Shown here: positions 46,699-56,318 of the stretch, piece by piece
How the letters are laid out: each line of letters begins with the position of its first letter
How positions within the stretch are numbered: the stretch's first letter is position 1
Translations under genes and position numbers: made by a program
NCBI RefSeq assembly: GCF_011927795.1
Contig: NZ_JAATJJ010000001.1
Location: 744,001-808,000, forward strand
Source: Saonia flava
GTDB taxonomy: Bacteria > Bacteroidota > Bacteroidia > Flavobacteriales > Flavobacteriaceae
Length of the DNA stretch: 64,000 nucleotides
Direction: 5' to 3'
Notes under the pieces: model-generated
Told to the model about the DNA's origin: nothing
The model's database searches: none
Seen by the model: only the letters and a program-made list of their open reading frames with translations

Positions 46699-48362
46699 TG
46701 AAGAAGAAATTGCTATCCATTCTAAAAGCATTGATTATCCTTGTGGCATTTAATATTCTAGCAAGTTTTGTCTATACTCGTTTTGATTTGACCGAAGACA
46801 AACGGTACACTTTAAGCCAACCGGCAATCCACGCAGCTGAAGCCTTTACATCTCCCGTAATAGTGGATGTGCTTTTAGATGAAAATCTGCCTCCTGAATT
46901 TGCAAAACTAAAACTGGAAACAAAAAATATTCTAGAAGAATTTGCTTCTAAAAATAATAACATCAAATTTAGCTTTGTTAACCCTCTAGAAGATGAATCT
47001 CAAACCGAAACTACAATAGCAGAATTACAAGGATTGGGACTTACTCCTGCCAATGTCACGGTTGGTGATAATGGTAAAGTATCACAGGAAATTCTTTTTC
47101 CTTGGGCAATGGTCACCTTTAATAACAAAACGGTTAAGGTGCCTTTGCTCAAAAACAAATTAGGCGCCTCTTCTGGGGAGAGAGTCAACAATTCTGTACA
47201 AAATTTGGAATACGCCTTTGCCGATGCCTTTACCAAGGTAAATCTTAAGGAAAAAAAGCAAGTTGCCGTTATTAAAGGAAATGGAGAGTTGGAAGATATG
47301 TTTGTGGCCGACTATTTAACCACTATTCGTGATTATTATAATATTGGTGCCATAACCTTGGATTCTGTTGAAAGTAATCCCCTTAAAGTATTGGAGCAAT
47401 TAAAGAATTTTGATTTGGCAATCATTGCCAAACCCACAGAAGCTTTTACAGATGCCGAAAAATATGTTTTAGATCAATACATAATTCATGGTGGAAAATC
47501 CATGTGGTTCATAGATAATGTAGCAATAGAACTGGATAGTCTTTTTAATGAGAAAGGAAGTGCCATGGCCTTTCCTAGAAATCTAAACATGACAGATTTC
47601 TTTTTTAACTATGGAGTGCGCATTAATCCCGTTTTGGTAAACGATATGTACTTTACGCAAATAGTGCTAGCATCCGGTGAAGGAACCGATTCACAATACA
47701 ATCCCGTTCCCTGGTTATATAATCCTATGGTTTTTTCTAGGAACAACCATCCTATAAATAACAATTTGGAAGCGTTACGTTTTCAATTTGCCAATGTAAT
47801 TGACACCTTGCCCAACGCTAACAAGAAAACCATTTTATACTGGAGCTCGCCATTATCCAAAACTGATGGTGTTCCAAAAGAAATTAGTTTGGACATTATT
47901 AATTCACAACCTAATAAAGATATATACACCAACGGCAACAAACCCCTGGCCGTATTACTAGAAGGTGAGTTTACCTCTTCCTTTTCCAATAGGATAAAAC
48001 CATTTAAACTAAATGATGGGCTAGAAAAAGGGCCTGAAAATAAAATGTTGGTGGTTGCGGATGGAGACATTATTAAAAACCAAATAAGAAATGGAAGGCC
48101 TTTGGACTTAGGTTACGATAAATGGACCAATAACTTCTATGGCAACAAAGAGTTCTTGTTAAACAGTATAAATTACATGTTAGATGATGACGGACTTATA
48201 AACATTCGTAATAAAAAAGTAGCCATTCCCCTATTGGACCCAGAGAAAATCGCAGATCAAAAAAGTAAGTGGCAGTTGATGAACATTGGTGTTCCCATAC
48301 TCTTAACCCTTCTTTTTGGTTTTATTTTCAACTACATCAGAAAGAAAAAATATGGCACTTAA
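46698..48362 (+). CDS. gldG: Gliding-motility ABC transporter auxiliary protein GldG (554 aa)
   Basis: One TM near the N-terminus (about 8-27), a large extracytoplasmic region with a GldG/IFT52-like domain (SQPAIHAAEAFTSPVIVDVLLDENLPPEF, about 35-65), and a second TM near the C-terminus (about 525-545) followed by a KKKYGT tail. The length and the N- and C-terminal anchors match GldG. It is coupled to gldF and precedes dnaN by 130 nt. Confidence 0.93.
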   Translation: MKKKLLSILKALIILVAFNILASFVYTRFDLTEDKRYTLSQPAIHAAEAFTSPVIVDVLLDENLPPEFAKLKLETKNILEEFASKNNNIKFSFVNPLEDESQTETTIAELQGLGLTPANVTVGDNGKVSQEILFPWAMVTFNNKTVKVPLLKNKLGASSGERVNNSVQNLEYAFADAFTKVNLKEKKQVAVIKGNGELEDMFVADYLTTIRDYYNIGAITLDSVESNPLKVLEQLKNFDLAIIAKPTEAFTDAEKYVLDQYIIHGGKSMWFIDNVAIELDSLFNEKGSAMAFPRNLNMTDFFFNYGVRINPVLVNDMYFTQIVLASGEGTDSQYNPVPWLYNPMVFSRNNHPINNNLEALRFQFANVIDTLPNANKKTILYWSSPLSKTDGVPKEISLDIINSQPNKDIYTNGNKPLAVLLEGEFTSSFSNRIKPFKLNDGLEKGPENKMLVVADGDIIKNQIRNGRPLDLGYDKWTNNFYGNKEFLLNSINYMLDDDGLINIRNKKVAIPLLDPEKIADQKSKWQLMNIGVPILLTLLFGFIFNYIRKKKYGT

Positions 48363-48373
48363 GTGTTAATAAG

Positions 48374-48409
48374 TTTGTTTCCTTAAAAAGGTCAATTCAA
48401 ATATCTTTG
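48374..48409 (+). promoter_or_regulatory. Candidate dnaN promoter
   Basis: TATCTTTG (48402-48409) is an exact -7 box. TTTG at 48374-48377 would be the -33 but the 24-nt spacer is slightly long. The leader to the dnaN ATG would be about 75 nt. Confidence 0.4.
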
Positions 48410-48492
48410 TTTCTAGGACTTTTTGAAGATTATTGGGTAAGTAAAAGATAATATAAGTCCTTTTTAACACAGATTATATAAAATAAATACGA

Positions 48493-49611
48493 ATGAAATT
48501 TATAGTATCCAGTACCTATTTGTTAAAACAATTACAAGTTTTAGGTGGCGTAATCAATAGCAGTAACACCTTGCCTATTTTGGATAATTTTTTGTTTGAT
48601 CTAAAACAAAATAAACTAACTGTCTCTGCTTCTGATTTGGAAACCACTATGAGCTCTGTATTGGATGTGGATTCCGATAATGAGGGAACTATTGCCGTAC
48701 CAGCCAGATTATTGTTGGAAACCTTAAAAACTTTTCCAGAGCAACCCCTAACATTTGTTGTAGAAGAAAACAACACCGTAGAAATTAGCTCCAATCACGG
48801 TAAATATGCCCTAGCCTATGCTGATGGGGCTGAGTTTCCAAAGGCTGTGGAATTATCCAATCCTAGCTCCACAACCATAATTGGTGATATATTGGCAACA
48901 GCAATAAATAAAACAATTTTTGCTGCCGGAAATGATGATTTAAGACCGGTAATGAGTGGAGTCTTCTTTCAATTTTCTCCAGAGAACCTAACTTTTGTTG
49001 CTACCGATGCCCATAAGTTGGTAAAGTATCAACGTACAGATGTTACAGCCTCACAAGTTGCAGAATTTATAATGCCAAAAAAACCACTAAATCTTTTAAA
49101 AGGAATCTTAGCAGGGAGTGAGGAAAATGTTACCATAGAATACAATGAAAGTAATGCTAAATTCACTTATGGTGATACGGAATTGGTCTGTAGATTAATT
49201 GATGGAAAATATCCCAATTATGAGGCAGTAATACCTAAAGAAAACCCAAATAAATTGAGCATTGCAAGAACTCAACTTTTAGGTTCTGTAAGAAGAGTTT
49301 CCATATTTTCAAACAAAACAACCCACCAGATAAGATTAAAGATTGCAGGTGCGGAATTAAACATATCCGCTGAGGATGTTGACTATAGCAACAAAGCAGA
49401 AGAGCGTTTAACATGTTCTTACCAAGGTGACGATATGCAAATTGGTTTCAATTCAAGATTTTTGGTTGAAATGCTAGGCAACCTAACTTCCGATGAAGTA
49501 TCATTGGAAATGAGTTTGCCCAACAGAGCAGGTATTTTGACCCCTGCTGATGGATTAGATGAAGGCGAATATGTTACTATGCTGGTAATGCCGGTTATGT
49601 TGAACAGCTAA
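48493..49611 (+). CDS. dnaN: DNA polymerase III beta subunit, sliding clamp (372 aa)
   Basis: Ring-shaped processivity clamp for the replicative polymerase. Length, three-domain repetition and conserved segments (MKFIVSSTYLLKQLQVLGGVI, FVATDAHKLVKYQR, and the C-terminal YVTMLVMPVMLNS with the hydrophobic pocket residues) all fit DnaN. It is not beside dnaA here; its neighbours are gldG and a DUF4870 gene. A strong terminator follows it. Confidence 0.97.
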   Translation: MKFIVSSTYLLKQLQVLGGVINSSNTLPILDNFLFDLKQNKLTVSASDLETTMSSVLDVDSDNEGTIAVPARLLLETLKTFPEQPLTFVVEENNTVEISSNHGKYALAYADGAEFPKAVELSNPSSTTIIGDILATAINKTIFAAGNDDLRPVMSGVFFQFSPENLTFVATDAHKLVKYQRTDVTASQVAEFIMPKKPLNLLKGILAGSEENVTIEYNESNAKFTYGDTELVCRLIDGKYPNYEAVIPKENPNKLSIARTQLLGSVRRVSIFSNKTTHQIRLKIAGAELNISAEDVDYSNKAEERLTCSYQGDDMQIGFNSRFLVEMLGNLTSDEVSLEMSLPNRAGILTPADGLDEGEYVTMLVMPVMLNS

Positions 49612-49634
49612 GACCTATATATAACGTTACATAA

Positions 49635-49668
49635 AAAAAGGGCAATACTTAAAAGTATTGCCCTTTTT
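49635..49668. terminator. Bidirectional intrinsic terminator after dnaN
   Basis: AAAAAGGGCAATACTT (49635-49650) pairs perfectly with AAGTATTGCCCTTTTT (49653-49668), a 16-bp stem. A- and T-runs flank it, and it separates dnaN (+) from the convergent DUF4870 gene (-). Confidence 0.93.
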
Positions 49669-49683
49669 AATTCATTGGATATA

Positions 49684-50043
49684 TTAAACAAATTTTATAG
49701 TAAGGGGATAATAAGGAGATTCTCCATTACTCGCCCTAACTGCGTTTACTATTGGAAAAACAAATCCCATAATACCAACTCCAATTAAGGTTAATATTCC
49801 CAATCCAAGTAATAAAATTGCTGGGATACTAAGGATAATATATAGTAACATACTTAATTGGAAGTTTATAATGGATTTTCCATGTTCATCCATATTAGCT
49901 ATAGAATCTTTGGAAGTTGCCCAAATAATTAAAGGAATAATGAGTCCTCCAAATCCTGTAACATAATCTACTAATTGTGTAAGATGCGTAATTGCTAATG
50001 TTTGATTGTCAACCCGCATTGATTTTTGATTGATGATTTCCAT
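49684..50043 (-). CDS. DUF4870 / Tic20-like membrane protein (119 aa)
   Basis: Small inner-membrane protein with three or four hydrophobic helices (about 30-42, 60-78 and 83-103). The segment MDEHGKSIINFQLSMLLY is the hallmark of DUF4870 proteins, in which a GK.xxNFQxS motif lies between helices. The function of the family is not established. It appears monocistronic and convergent to dnaN. Confidence 0.85.
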   Translation of the reverse strand: MEIINQKSMRVDNQTLAITHLTQLVDYVTGFGGLIIPLIIWATSKDSIANMDEHGKSIINFQLSMLLYIILSIPAILLLGLGILTLIGVGIMGFVFPIVNAVRASNGESPYYPLTIKFV

Positions 50044-50121
50044 TTTAATTGTTTTAAGGGGTTATACTTATAAGTAGAGTATTTTGTCAAAATGTTACAA
50101 TAGAAAAAGGAAATTTTACGT

Positions 50122-50556
50122 TTATTGCTTTCTAATCAACCTTTTAAGCTTTTCATTGTCTTTTAAAAGATCTGCTTTCAGTTTTATAATCTTACTATTC
50201 AGTTTTTCAATATCCACAGGGGACAACTTACCTTCAGCTTCTCCTTTTACCAGTTTTCTTTCCAATTTAGCTAGCCTGTTTTCATTTTTAGAAATAACTT
50301 TCTTTTTAGAAGAAATACTATTATTTAATTTTTCCGCTTTTTTTAGTTCTTTTTCCAGTTTCTTTTTCTCTTTTTCCCCCTTGGCTGCTTCCTTTTCGGC
50401 CTTGTCCACTTTATTTTGTATTTCTTTGGCTTCCTTTAAAGTAGCAGCATCTTTTGCTATTTGAACTGAATCGATAGATTGTCCCATTTCTTGGGAATAG
50501 GAAAATGTAAGAGAAAATAAAGAGAATACAACTCCTGCAATGATACATTTTTTCAT
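50122..50556 (-). CDS. Exported coiled-coil protein (144 aa)
   Basis: A Sec signal peptide (MKKCIIAGVVFSLFSLTFSYSQ) is followed by about 120 residues that are almost entirely charged heptads of K, E, A and L, predicted as one long coiled coil. There is no catalytic motif. It should sit in the periplasm, perhaps as a spacer or chaperone-like rod; I do not recognise a named family. The low-complexity lysine/glutamate content makes homology calls unreliable. Confidence 0.7.
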   Translation of the reverse strand: MKKCIIAGVVFSLFSLTFSYSQEMGQSIDSVQIAKDAATLKEAKEIQNKVDKAEKEAAKGEKEKKKLEKELKKAEKLNNSISSKKKVISKNENRLAKLERKLVKGEAEGKLSPVDIEKLNSKIIKLKADLLKDNEKLKRLIRKQ

Positions 50557-50622
50557 AATTAGTGCTTAATTTTTAGTTAATGGAGGGCGAATATATAAAA
50601 TAATCAATTACACATATTTAAC

Positions 50623-50630
50623 TATTTTTG
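50623..50630 (+). promoter_or_regulatory. Candidate -7 element upstream of mnmE
   Basis: TATTTTTG matches TAnnTTTG exactly and lies 17 nt before the TTG start. No clear -33 box is seen about 20 nt further up, so the call rests on one element. Confidence 0.35.
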
Positions 50631-50647
50631 CAATTAAATTTCTAGGT

Positions 50648-52045
50648 TTGATTCTTAACGATACTATTGTAGCCTTGGCGACACCTTCTGGCGCAGGTGC
50701 AATTGCTGTTATCCGTATTTCGGGTGAAAAAGCGATTGATTTAACTGCTCCATTATTTAAATCAGTAAGAGGAAAGAATTTAAGAAAACAAAAAAGCCAT
50801 ACCATTCATTTAGGGCATGTTGTTGATGATGGAAAAACTATGGATGAGGTCCTGTTGTCTCTCTTTAAAGGACCAAATTCATATACTGGAGAAAATGTGG
50901 TTGAGATTTCCTGTCATGGTTCTCCTTATATTCAACAAGAAATTATTCAATTACTTATTAGAAAAGGATGCCGAATGGCAAATCCTGGAGAGTTTACTTT
51001 AAGGGCCTTTTTAAATGGAAAATTGGATTTGAGTCAGGCTGAAGCTGTGGCAGATTTAATCGCCAGTGACAATGAAGCCAGTCACCAAATAGCCATGCAG
51101 CAAATGAGGGGTGGCTTTAGTAATGAAATAAAAAAACTTCGGGAAGAGCTTCTCAATTTTGCTTCGTTAATAGAACTAGAGCTCGATTTTGCTGAGGAAG
51201 ATGTGGAATTTGCAGACAGGACCCAATTCAAAAATTTACTGAAAAGAATTCAAGAAGTTCTAAAGAAATTGATTGATAGTTTTGCTGTGGGAAACGTTAT
51301 AAAAAACGGTATTCCAGTTGCCATTATTGGCGAACCCAATGTGGGGAAATCCACACTGTTAAATGCCCTGTTAAATGAAGAGAGGGCAATAGTAAGTGAA
51401 ATTGCTGGCACCACCAGGGATACTATAGAAGATGAAATCTCTATTGGGGGAATTGGTTTTAGGTTTATTGACACTGCTGGGATACGGGAAACCAAAGATG
51501 TCGTGGAGAGCATTGGTATCAAAAAAACTTTTGAAAAGATAGAACAGGCACAGGTTGTCATTTATCTTTTTGAGGCAGATGTCATTTCGAATGATAATGA
51601 GAAATCTCAGGCAATACAGATAGAGATTGGGAAACTTAAAAACAAATATCCGCGAAAACCTCTTCTAATCATTGCCAATAAAGTTGATTTACTTTCAGAA
51701 AAAGAATTGAATTTTATAAAAACTTCTATTGAAAATATTCATTTGTTATCGGCAAAATCTGGTTTGGGAGTAGACGAATTAAAAAACAAATTACTGTCCT
51801 TTGTAAATACAGGCGCCCTAAGAAACAATGAAACCATTGTCACAAATTCCAGACATTACAACTCTCTTTTAAAAGCCTTGAAAGAAGTGGAAAAAGTACT
51901 ATTTGGGCTGGATGAAGATGTCCCTGGGGATTTACTGGCCATTGATATAAGGCAAGCACTCTATCATTTTGGAGAAATAACGGGTGAAATTAGCAATGAT
52001 GATCTTTTAGGGAATATTTTTGCTAATTTCTGTATCGGAAAGTAA
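50648..52045 (+). CDS. mnmE: tRNA modification GTPase MnmE (465 aa, TTG start)
   Basis: With MnmG it installs the cmnm5 group on the wobble uridine of certain tRNAs. The N-terminal folate-binding domain opens NDTIVALATPSGAGAIAVIRISG. The G domain lies at about 215-375 with GEPNVGKSTLLN, DTAGIRE and NKVD, and the protein ends in FCIGK with the catalytic Cys. Translation must start at TTG 50648 because no ATG or GTG lies in frame before the conserved segment. The gene is transcribed away from the coiled-coil gene. Confidence 0.97.
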   Translation: MILNDTIVALATPSGAGAIAVIRISGEKAIDLTAPLFKSVRGKNLRKQKSHTIHLGHVVDDGKTMDEVLLSLFKGPNSYTGENVVEISCHGSPYIQQEIIQLLIRKGCRMANPGEFTLRAFLNGKLDLSQAEAVADLIASDNEASHQIAMQQMRGGFSNEIKKLREELLNFASLIELELDFAEEDVEFADRTQFKNLLKRIQEVLKKLIDSFAVGNVIKNGIPVAIIGEPNVGKSTLLNALLNEERAIVSEIAGTTRDTIEDEISIGGIGFRFIDTAGIRETKDVVESIGIKKTFEKIEQAQVVIYLFEADVISNDNEKSQAIQIEIGKLKNKYPRKPLLIIANKVDLLSEKELNFIKTSIENIHLLSAKSGLGVDELKNKLLSFVNTGALRNNETIVTNSRHYNSLLKALKEVEKVLFGLDEDVPGDLLAIDIRQALYHFGEITGEISNDDLLGNIFANFCIGK

Positions 52046-52376
52046 CCCCAGTCAAGAATCCAAAACTTGACCTCCAATTAATAGGAAGGAAAACTAACGC
52101 AATGCCCAAAAAAATACCCAAGTATACATCTTATAATACCTTCTACATAAAATGTCTATTCCTTTATGGGAAAAACATATATTTTGTTTAAGAATTAACC
52201 ATAAATTGGTTTTTTAAAAGAATTCGATTTTAAATATTTCAAAATCTGTCTTTGGGTGTAAAACCATTTATAGTCCTATTCCTAATTAAAATGGTTACCT
52301 TGAACAAACAAATTACGTTTACAACACTATAAAATGGATTAGGTATCCATTAAAATTAATCTTTAAAACTAAAGTT
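52046..52376. other. 331-nt gene-free stretch before the DUF4242-AraC pair
   Basis: No convincing gene is present. A 6-bp hairpin (GTCAAG/CTTGAC, 52051-52071) lies just after mnmE without a T-run. The rest is AT-rich and presumably holds the leader and promoter of the regulator at 52377; TACGTTTA near 52313 is a weak -7-like box. Confidence 0.5.
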
Positions 52377-53477
52377 ATGCCAATTTTCATGGATCGCCAC
52401 GAAATACCTAAAGAAATATCTGCAGAGCATGTTGCGCAAATGCACAAAGAGGATATGAAAATTGAACACCTGTATAATTGCAAAGGGATGACCTATTGGT
52501 GTGATGAGAAAAGACATACTGCTTTTTGTTTGATTGAGGCTCCTAATAAAGAGGCTATTCAAAAAATGCACAATCATGCGCATGGTGATTTTCCTCATAG
52601 CATTATTGAAGTAGATGATGCCATAGTGGAGTCTTTTTTGGGTAGAATTGCAGACCCAAAAGTATCTAAAGACACAGAATTAAATATTATTAAAGACCCT
52701 GCATTTAGAATTATAATGGTTATTAGTATTAAAAAAACATCGTTCGAAAATACGATGTCTCATCAATTAATATCTGACACCATTGCTTACACAAATTCGA
52801 TTATTATATCTTTAGAAAAGTTTAGAGGAAGAATTGTTAAACAAAAATCCGATTATTTTCTATGCTCATTTAAAGATATTAGCAATGCTGTTTTGTGTGC
52901 TTTAGAAATTCAAAAAGGTGTAAACAAAACTAAGAAACAGAGTTCCAGTTTAACTTTAAATATTGGTTTAAGTGCTGGAGCACCTGTAACTGAAAAAGAT
53001 AGCATTTTTGAAGATACCATAAGAATGGCAGAACGTTTATGCGACAATGTAAAAGGACAGATAGCAATGACCTCTGAAGTTAAAGATTTGTTTGAAAGTG
53101 AAAATTTAAAATTGTCAATTGATGATAAAATTGTAAAGGTTCTTAATACCAATAGTGAAAAATTCCTAAACATGTTGATGGATTATACCGAGAATGAATG
53201 GTACAACCCAACGTTAAGTGCAGAAGGCCTAAGCAAACATTTAGGATATAGCAAATCTCAATTATACAGAAAAATGATTGCTAATACTGGAACCTCTCCC
53301 AATACTTTTATTAAAGAGTATAGATTGGGAAAGGCATTAAACCTATTAAACAAACAAGCAGATAATATATCTGAAGTGGCCTTTAAAACAGGGTTTAACA
53401 GTCCTGCCTATTTTTCTAAATGCTTTCAGGAAACCTACGGAATCTTACCATCAAAGTACATTCAACAATACATTTAA
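52377..53477 (+). CDS. DUF4242 / cyclase-like / AraC regulator, paralogue 1 (366 aa)
   Basis: Three regions are visible. Residues 1-90 match the DUF4242 (SCO4226-like, nickel-binding) pattern: MPIFMDRHEIP, YWCDEKRHTAFCLIEAPNKEAI and MHNHAHGD. Residues about 110-265 look like a class III nucleotide cyclase fold: FRGRIVKQKSDYFLCSFKDISNAVLCALEIQKG followed by LNIGLSAGAPVTEKDSIFEDTIRMAERLCD. The first metal Asp of active cyclases is absent (VISIKK), so it is probably a sensor, not an enzyme. Residues 270-366 are an AraC-type HTH (LSKHLGYSKSQLYRKM, then ISEVAFKTGFNSPAYFSKCFQ). It is a cytoplasmic regulator with unknown ligand, and a paralogue follows after 19 nt. Confidence 0.85.
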   Translation: MPIFMDRHEIPKEISAEHVAQMHKEDMKIEHLYNCKGMTYWCDEKRHTAFCLIEAPNKEAIQKMHNHAHGDFPHSIIEVDDAIVESFLGRIADPKVSKDTELNIIKDPAFRIIMVISIKKTSFENTMSHQLISDTIAYTNSIIISLEKFRGRIVKQKSDYFLCSFKDISNAVLCALEIQKGVNKTKKQSSSLTLNIGLSAGAPVTEKDSIFEDTIRMAERLCDNVKGQIAMTSEVKDLFESENLKLSIDDKIVKVLNTNSEKFLNMLMDYTENEWYNPTLSAEGLSKHLGYSKSQLYRKMIANTGTSPNTFIKEYRLGKALNLLNKQADNISEVAFKTGFNSPAYFSKCFQETYGILPSKYIQQYI

Positions 53478-53496
53478 TCGTTCTTAATTATATGCC

Positions 53497-54567
53497 ATGC
53501 CCTTATATTTGGACTTTCATAAATTAGGTTCTGAAGAAATTTTATTAGAAGATCTTGTCAAAGCGCATGCTGAAGATGTTGCTATACAAGAAGATTTTGG
53601 AGTCTTTGAAAAAAAATATTGGGTAAATATTGAAGCAAAAACTTTGTTCTGTTTAACAGAAGCGCCTAATAAGGAAGCTTGTAACGAAGTGCATAGACGT
53701 TCACACGGAAACACCGCTTGCAATATTATTGAGGTGTCAGAAGAGGAGTTTAGCATGTACTTAGGTATTGGTACAAGTGAAAACGATATGGCCCATACAC
53801 TTTCTGGAGAGTTGGATACGGGCTATAGGACCCTTTTGATGATAAGCACCTATGACTTTACCGGTAATTATAAGGACTATTCAGATAAAATACACGGATT
53901 GTTAAAAAAGCATAATGGTGTTATCGTCTTACAACCTAAAGACGATATTCAGGTTTCTTTTATCTCTGCCTTGGATGCGGTGAATTGTGCCGTTTCTATT
54001 TTTGAATTATTAAAGGCTATTCCAGATGATTACTTATACAAAGTAGCACTTGTAACGGGAAAACCTGTTGATGAATTTGGGACTGATATGTATGAAGACG
54101 CAAAGAAAAAACTTCATCATTTAAATAAAATTGGTTCTGAAAATGCTATTTATATAGATACTGAAACTAAAGCATTATCAGAAAAGGAGTCCAGTTCAGC
54201 AAAAATGAACAATAAAAATATCAAGGTTTTAAATGAAAAGAATTTTTCATTTTTGGATACGCTATTTAAAATTCTTAATCGCGAATTATACAAATCTGAC
54301 TTTAAAAGTGACCAATTATATACACCTTTAGGGTTAAGCAAATCACAGGCGTATAGAACTATTAAGTCATTAACAGGAATGGCACCAAACAAACTTATCC
54401 AAGAATTACGGCTTCACCAATCTCTTGATATGTTGAAAACCAATGTAAAAACAGTTTCCGAAATAGCATACGATCTAGGCTTTAACAGCCCAACTTATTT
54501 CACCAGGGTATTTAGAAAAAGATTTGGTATCCTACCAACAACTTTCTCCAATAATTCTATTGAATAA
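53497..54567 (+). CDS. DUF4242 / cyclase-like / AraC regulator, paralogue 2 (356 aa)
   Basis: Same architecture as the upstream gene: DUF4242 at 1-90 (MPLYLDFHKLG, KTLFCLTEAPNKEA, VHRRSHGN), a more degraded cyclase-like middle (KHNGVIVLQPKDDIQVSFISALDAVNCAVSIFELL, VALVTGKPVDEFGTDMYEDAKK), and an AraC HTH (LGLSKSQAYRTIKSLTGM, VSEIAYDLGFNSPTYFTRVFRKRFG). Overall identity with paralogue 1 is modest, so the duplication is not recent. The two are likely co-transcribed. The start ATG is 19 nt after the upstream stop. A BBE-type oxidase gene follows and may be a target. Confidence 0.85.
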   Translation: MPLYLDFHKLGSEEILLEDLVKAHAEDVAIQEDFGVFEKKYWVNIEAKTLFCLTEAPNKEACNEVHRRSHGNTACNIIEVSEEEFSMYLGIGTSENDMAHTLSGELDTGYRTLLMISTYDFTGNYKDYSDKIHGLLKKHNGVIVLQPKDDIQVSFISALDAVNCAVSIFELLKAIPDDYLYKVALVTGKPVDEFGTDMYEDAKKKLHHLNKIGSENAIYIDTETKALSEKESSSAKMNNKNIKVLNEKNFSFLDTLFKILNRELYKSDFKSDQLYTPLGLSKSQAYRTIKSLTGMAPNKLIQELRLHQSLDMLKTNVKTVSEIAYDLGFNSPTYFTRVFRKRFGILPTTFSNNSIE

Positions 54568-54729
54568 TATTCTTTTTGAAATTTATAATGAATCAATTGT
54601 ATCATTTTTTGAACCAAAACTAACATACGTTCATAAAATTATATTACAAATTTGCATCGTAGAGTAATACCGAAAGAACAATTTCCTACTTCCCCCAAGT
54701 AATTGTTTGTATAATTAAAAACCAAAAGT

Positions 54730-56121
54730 ATGCCAACTAATGTAAAAGATTTGGAAGCTTCCAAAATTGAAGACTTCGCCTCGCAACTAAGGGGGAACAT
54801 TGTTACACCTAACAATGCCAACTATAACGAAACACGTAAAGTGTATAATGGAATGATCGATAAACGACCAGGATTATTTGCCATGTGCGTTGATGTAGCC
54901 GATGTTATACATGCAGTAAATTTTGGACGGGAAAATAACCTTCTGGTAGCCACAAGAGGTGGTGGCCACAATGGTGGAGGATTAGGATTGTGTGATGACG
55001 GTTTGGTCATTGACTTGTCGGGTATTAAATATGTAAGAGTGAACACCTTGGATAACACTGTACGAGTTGGTGGAGGAAATCTTTGGGGAGAAGTTGACCA
55101 TGCCACACATCCTTTTGGATTGGCTGTGCCAGCGGGCATCATTTCAACCACCGGCGTTGGGGGATTAACACTTGGTGGAGGGGTTGGTCATTTATCAAGA
55201 AAATACGGATTAACTATTGATAATTTGTTAGAGGCAGATATGGTTTTGGCAGATGGTTCCTTTGTAACTGCGAACAAAAGTCAAAATTCCGATTTGTTTT
55301 GGGCCATACGTGGTGGTGGTGGAAACTTTGGCATTGTAACCTCTTTTAAATTTCAAGCACATCCTGTCAAAACTGTTTTTGGAGGGCCAACATTATGGCC
55401 CATAGAACAAACAGAGGAAATTATGGAATGGTATCATGAATTTATACATAACGCCCCAGATGAGCTAAATGGCTTTATAGCAACTATGGTAATTCCTGGA
55501 GCTCCTTTTCCAGAACATTTGCACAAAAAACAATTTTGTGGAATTGTTTGGTGTTATGCTGGTGATATAGATAAAGCAGAAGATGTGTTTAAGCCTATAT
55601 TGGAAAAAAAACCTTTGTTTGCTCATGTGGGAGAAATGCCTTATCCTGCTATTCAGACTATGTTTGATGGTTTATTACCACATGGATATCAATGGTATTG
55701 GAGAGCAGATTTTTTTAATGAATTGCCTTCAGAGGTTAGAGCTCAACATTTAAAATTTGGATCTAATATACCAACACCGCTATCGCAAATGCATTTATAC
55801 CCAATTAGTGGGGCGGTAAGCAGGGTTGGCCCAGAAGAAACACCATGGGCTTATAGGGATGCAAAATATGCAGGTGTTATTGTTGGGGTAGATCCAGAGC
55901 CTAAAAATGCAGATAAAATTACCAAATGGTGCAAAGCATATTGGGAAGCCTTACATCCTTACTCATCAGGTGGAGCTTATTCTAACTTTATGATGAATGA
56001 AGGTCAAGAACGTGTAAAGGACAGCTATAAACATAATTATGCGAGGTTGGCTAAAATCAAAAAGAAATACGACCCTGCGAATTTCTTTAGGGTCAATCAG
56101 AACATTAAACCGGCTGATTGA
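54730..56121 (+). CDS. FAD-linked oxidoreductase, BBE-like (463 aa)
   Basis: PCMH-type FAD domain followed by a berberine-bridge-like C-terminus. ATRGGGHNGGG supplies His80, the usual site for covalent 8-alpha-histidyl FAD, and TGVGGLTLGGGVGHLSRKYGLTIDNL is the family core. The second covalent attachment Cys of the sugar oxidases is replaced by His in GVGHLSRK, so single covalent linkage is expected. The end YDPANFFRVNQNIKP is the BBE signature. No signal peptide is seen, so it is probably cytoplasmic. Substrates in this family range from oligosaccharides to alcohols and cannot be predicted here. Confidence 0.9.
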   Translation: MPTNVKDLEASKIEDFASQLRGNIVTPNNANYNETRKVYNGMIDKRPGLFAMCVDVADVIHAVNFGRENNLLVATRGGGHNGGGLGLCDDGLVIDLSGIKYVRVNTLDNTVRVGGGNLWGEVDHATHPFGLAVPAGIISTTGVGGLTLGGGVGHLSRKYGLTIDNLLEADMVLADGSFVTANKSQNSDLFWAIRGGGGNFGIVTSFKFQAHPVKTVFGGPTLWPIEQTEEIMEWYHEFIHNAPDELNGFIATMVIPGAPFPEHLHKKQFCGIVWCYAGDIDKAEDVFKPILEKKPLFAHVGEMPYPAIQTMFDGLLPHGYQWYWRADFFNELPSEVRAQHLKFGSNIPTPLSQMHLYPISGAVSRVGPEETPWAYRDAKYAGVIVGVDPEPKNADKITKWCKAYWEALHPYSSGGAYSNFMMNEGQERVKDSYKHNYARLAKIKKKYDPANFFRVNQNIKPAD

Positions 56122-56223
56122 TACTCAATTAACCATTACAACACCTTATATACCAGTATCTTAAAAGTTAAAGACAAGTCCTAAGGGTTTGTAAAATTTC
56201 ACTCCCCCATTTTAAATTGAAAA

Positions 56224-56274
56224 ACTCATTTTTACAACTCACGTTGTAAGTCAAAAACTTACGCATTAATGAGT
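56224..56274. promoter_or_regulatory. Nested hairpins upstream of the propeller-like lipoprotein gene
   Basis: An outer stem ACTCATT/AATGAGT (56224-56230 with 56268-56274) encloses a perfect inner stem TTACAAC-TCAC-GTTGTAA (56232-56249). No T-run follows. It may be an operator or a leader structure for the two lipoprotein genes downstream. Confidence 0.4.
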
Positions 56275-56318
56275 GAACACTAAAATTAATATAAAAGGAA
56301 ATTAATATTCCAACAACT

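Noticed and set aside
50084-50464. A serine/phenylalanine-rich frame antisense to the coiled-coil gene
   Set aside because: Its composition is the direct complement of the K/E-rich coding strand; the sense frame has a signal peptide.
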